A stretch of 64,000 nucleotides of DNA, taken from positions 1 through 64,000 of the forward strand of contig NZ_FXUB01000001.1 in the NCBI RefSeq assembly GCF_900182835.1, written 5' to 3'. Origin of the DNA: Desulfurobacterium pacificum (GTDB lineage Bacteria; Aquificota; Aquificia; Desulfurobacteriales; Desulfurobacteriaceae). Below the pieces are notes generated by a model. The model had not been told where the DNA came from, ran no database searches, and saw only the letters and a program-made list of their open reading frames with translations. Shown one piece after another: positions 62,576 to 64,000 of this stretch (positions are counted from its first letter, which is position 1; every line of letters starts with the position of its first letter). A program made the position numbers and the translations under genes.

Positions 62576-64000
62576 TTAGAAATAGCTACCCATTCCAAAG
62601 TGCCATTCAGAAGAACTTTCTCCTGGACGTCTGTCAAGTTTCCATCCAAGGTCAAGTCTGATTGGACCCATAGGTGTTAGTACTCTTAGTCCAACACCTG
62701 CAGATTTTCTCATGTCTCCTAATTCATATCTATCCCACCAGCCGCCGCCTACGTCAACGAAAGCTATAAGACGAAGCATTTTGGTTACATCGTAGCCAAC
62801 CTGGAAGTTGAACACCAATTCTCTGTTCGCACCTTCAGGGTCACCGTTTGAATCTTTTGGTCCTGCTTCACCCCAGCGGAAACCTCTAACTGTGTTATCT
62901 CCTCCAACGTAGAATCTGTAATCAAGAGGCAAGGAAGAGGTGCTACCGAAAGCGTCAGCGTATCCTATCTTGGCGTGGAAAGATGCTACAAAAGGTAGTT
63001 CAATGTCTATTGGTAAATCGTTAAGGTTGAAGTAGTAAGCGTAGTCTCCTACTAACTTGTAGAAATCTTCATCTCCACCGAACACGCTTGAAGCAAGCTG
63101 AGTTGTTAGCCTGTAGTATTCTCCTTTATGAGGAAGGAATCTGTTGTCTCTAACATCTTTAGAGATGAAGAATGTAGTCATACCTATTGTTCTACTTCCA
63201 TATTCTTCTTTTATCAGGTCAGATGCATCTTCTGCTATATCTGTTACTTTATCTCTTTCAATCAGGTATCCTAATCCAATGTGCCAGTCTTCCCAGATTC
63301 TTCTTGTTACCATTACTGAGAAACCTGTTTTCTTACTCGTGTATGTGAAATACTCGTTTCTTCTGTTGTAGAGGGCAAAAGATAGTGTTTGAGGTTTATC
63401 TAACCACCATCTGTGGCTGTAGTTAAGGTCAAAGTAGAAAACTTTTGAACCTGCTTGGAGAGATATAGCGCCGGAATCTCCTGTTCCGAAGATGTTTCCC
63501 TTGGAAACGCTAACCATTCCAACCAACTTTGAAACGGAACTGTATCCTGCACCGATGGAGAACATTCCTGTCAAGCGTTCTTTTAAGTTGACGTTTACAT
63601 CAACTTTGTCTTTGCCTACAACTTTTGGTTTAACATCAACATTTTCAAAGTATCCTGTGTTGAACAGTCTCCTTATAGACCTTTCAAGTCTTACTGTATT
63701 GAAAATACCTGTTTCGTAAAGGTCTAATTCTCTTCTTACTGTTCTATCTCTTGTTGCTACGTTTCCGTGAATGTTTATCCATCTGACGTATGCTCTGTTG
63801 CCTTCGTAAATATGGAAAATAACGTCTGCTGTGTGGGTTTTTGGATGAACTTTTATTTCTGGAACTACGTTGGCGAAGATAAAACCTAATTCTCCGTACT
63901 TTCTTATGATTTTTCTAACCAGTTTATCAACTAATTTTTGGTTGAACGTTCTGCCTGGACGAATCTTTTTTGATAATTTAAGGAGGTCTTTTGAAGAGAA
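62576..64000 (-). CDS. bamA: Outer-membrane assembly factor BamA (5' end beyond window)
   Basis: BamA inserts beta-barrel proteins in the outer membrane. The 474 visible residues, read to the window edge without a stop, include two POTRA domains (for example RTFNQKLVDKLVRKIIRKYG and GNVATRDRTVRRELDL) and the C-terminal barrel, ending in Phe. The VRGF motif of the L6 loop is present (GGDNTVRGFRWGE). The N-terminus lies past position 64000. Confidence 0.95.
   Translation of the reverse strand, partial: FSSKDLLKLSKKIRPGRTFNQKLVDKLVRKIIRKYGELGFIFANVVPEIKVHPKTHTADVIFHIYEGNRAYVRWINIHGNVATRDRTVRRELDLYETGIFNTVRLERSIRRLFNTGYFENVDVKPKVVGKDKVDVNVNLKERLTGMFSIGAGYSSVSKLVGMVSVSKGNIFGTGDSGAISLQAGSKVFYFDLNYSHRWWLDKPQTLSFALYNRRNEYFTYTSKKTGFSVMVTRRIWEDWHIGLGYLIERDKVTDIAEDASDLIKEEYGSRTIGMTTFFISKDVRDNRFLPHKGEYYRLTTQLASSVFGGDEDFYKLVGDYAYYFNLNDLPIDIELPFVASFHAKIGYADAFGSTSSLPLDYRFYVGGDNTVRGFRWGEAGPKDSNGDPEGANRELVFNFQVGYDVTKMLRLIAFVDVGGGWWDRYELGDMRKSAGVGLRVLTPMGPIRLDLGWKLDRRPGESSSEWHFGMGSYF

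Overview
The window reads as a chromosome segment of a thermophilic, Gram-negative, AT-rich bacterium. The Gram-negative part is well supported: there are genes for BamA, Skp/OmpH, LpxD, KpsF/KdsD, a TonB-dependent receptor and an RND pump. ThyX in place of ThyA, a NurA-family nuclease, a COG2112-type kinase, family-4 uracil-DNA glycosylase and very compact, overlapping genes fit the Aquificota. A Desulfurobacterium/Thermovibrio relative is my best guess, but that is inference from gene content. I found no rRNA, tRNA or transposase.

Layout. 1-6.1 kb: a nucleotide-binding-domain protein, selA, then a TonB receptor / periplasmic protein / membrane diguanylate cyclase trio. 6.1-12 kb (minus strand): envelope coiled-coil and LysM proteins and an RND efflux pair. 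12-18.4 kb (plus): a tight operon thyX-pmbA-rbfA-nrnA-ahcY-hisI-hisE followed by a PocR-GGDEF gene. 18.4-27.5 kb: HIT protein, penicillin-binding protein, nurA, a methyltransferase, selU/mnmH, a SPOR protein, a radical SAM protein, a beta-CASP nuclease and an ASKHA-like protein. 27.5-44.8 kb: one long minus-strand run in which ordinary genes (pgsA, coaE, ymdB, folD, dapF and others) surround a defence-type island. The island holds a PLD-SNF2 helicase, an Eco57I-type methyltransferase, a decayed VapBC pair and two unknown genes. 44.8-47.2 kb: nadC, cvpA, gap. 47.3-52.6 kb: a coiled-coil protein, a phage-like SNF2 helicase, a 14-repeat CRISPR array, a tandem Cas2 and Cas1. 52.7-64 kb: a chorismate-utilising enzyme, kdsD, an M48 protease, rpoN, glnE, two poorly known genes, then lpxD, ompH and bamA (cut by the window edge).

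Most notable is the PocR-GGDEF gene at 17224-18444. It is interrupted by one in-frame UGA after a conserved-looking Gly-Gly, the PocR-like and GGDEF homology continues in the same frame, and a 6-bp hairpin with a G in the second loop position starts 15 nt after the UGA. With selA and selU in the same window this looks like a selenocysteine-containing sensor diguanylate cyclase. Second is a 204-residue protein made of two complete Cas2 domains beside Cas1. The CRISPR locus has adaptation genes only, and one spacer is exactly double length (84 nt).

No gene-free stretch exceeds 300 bases except the CRISPR array.
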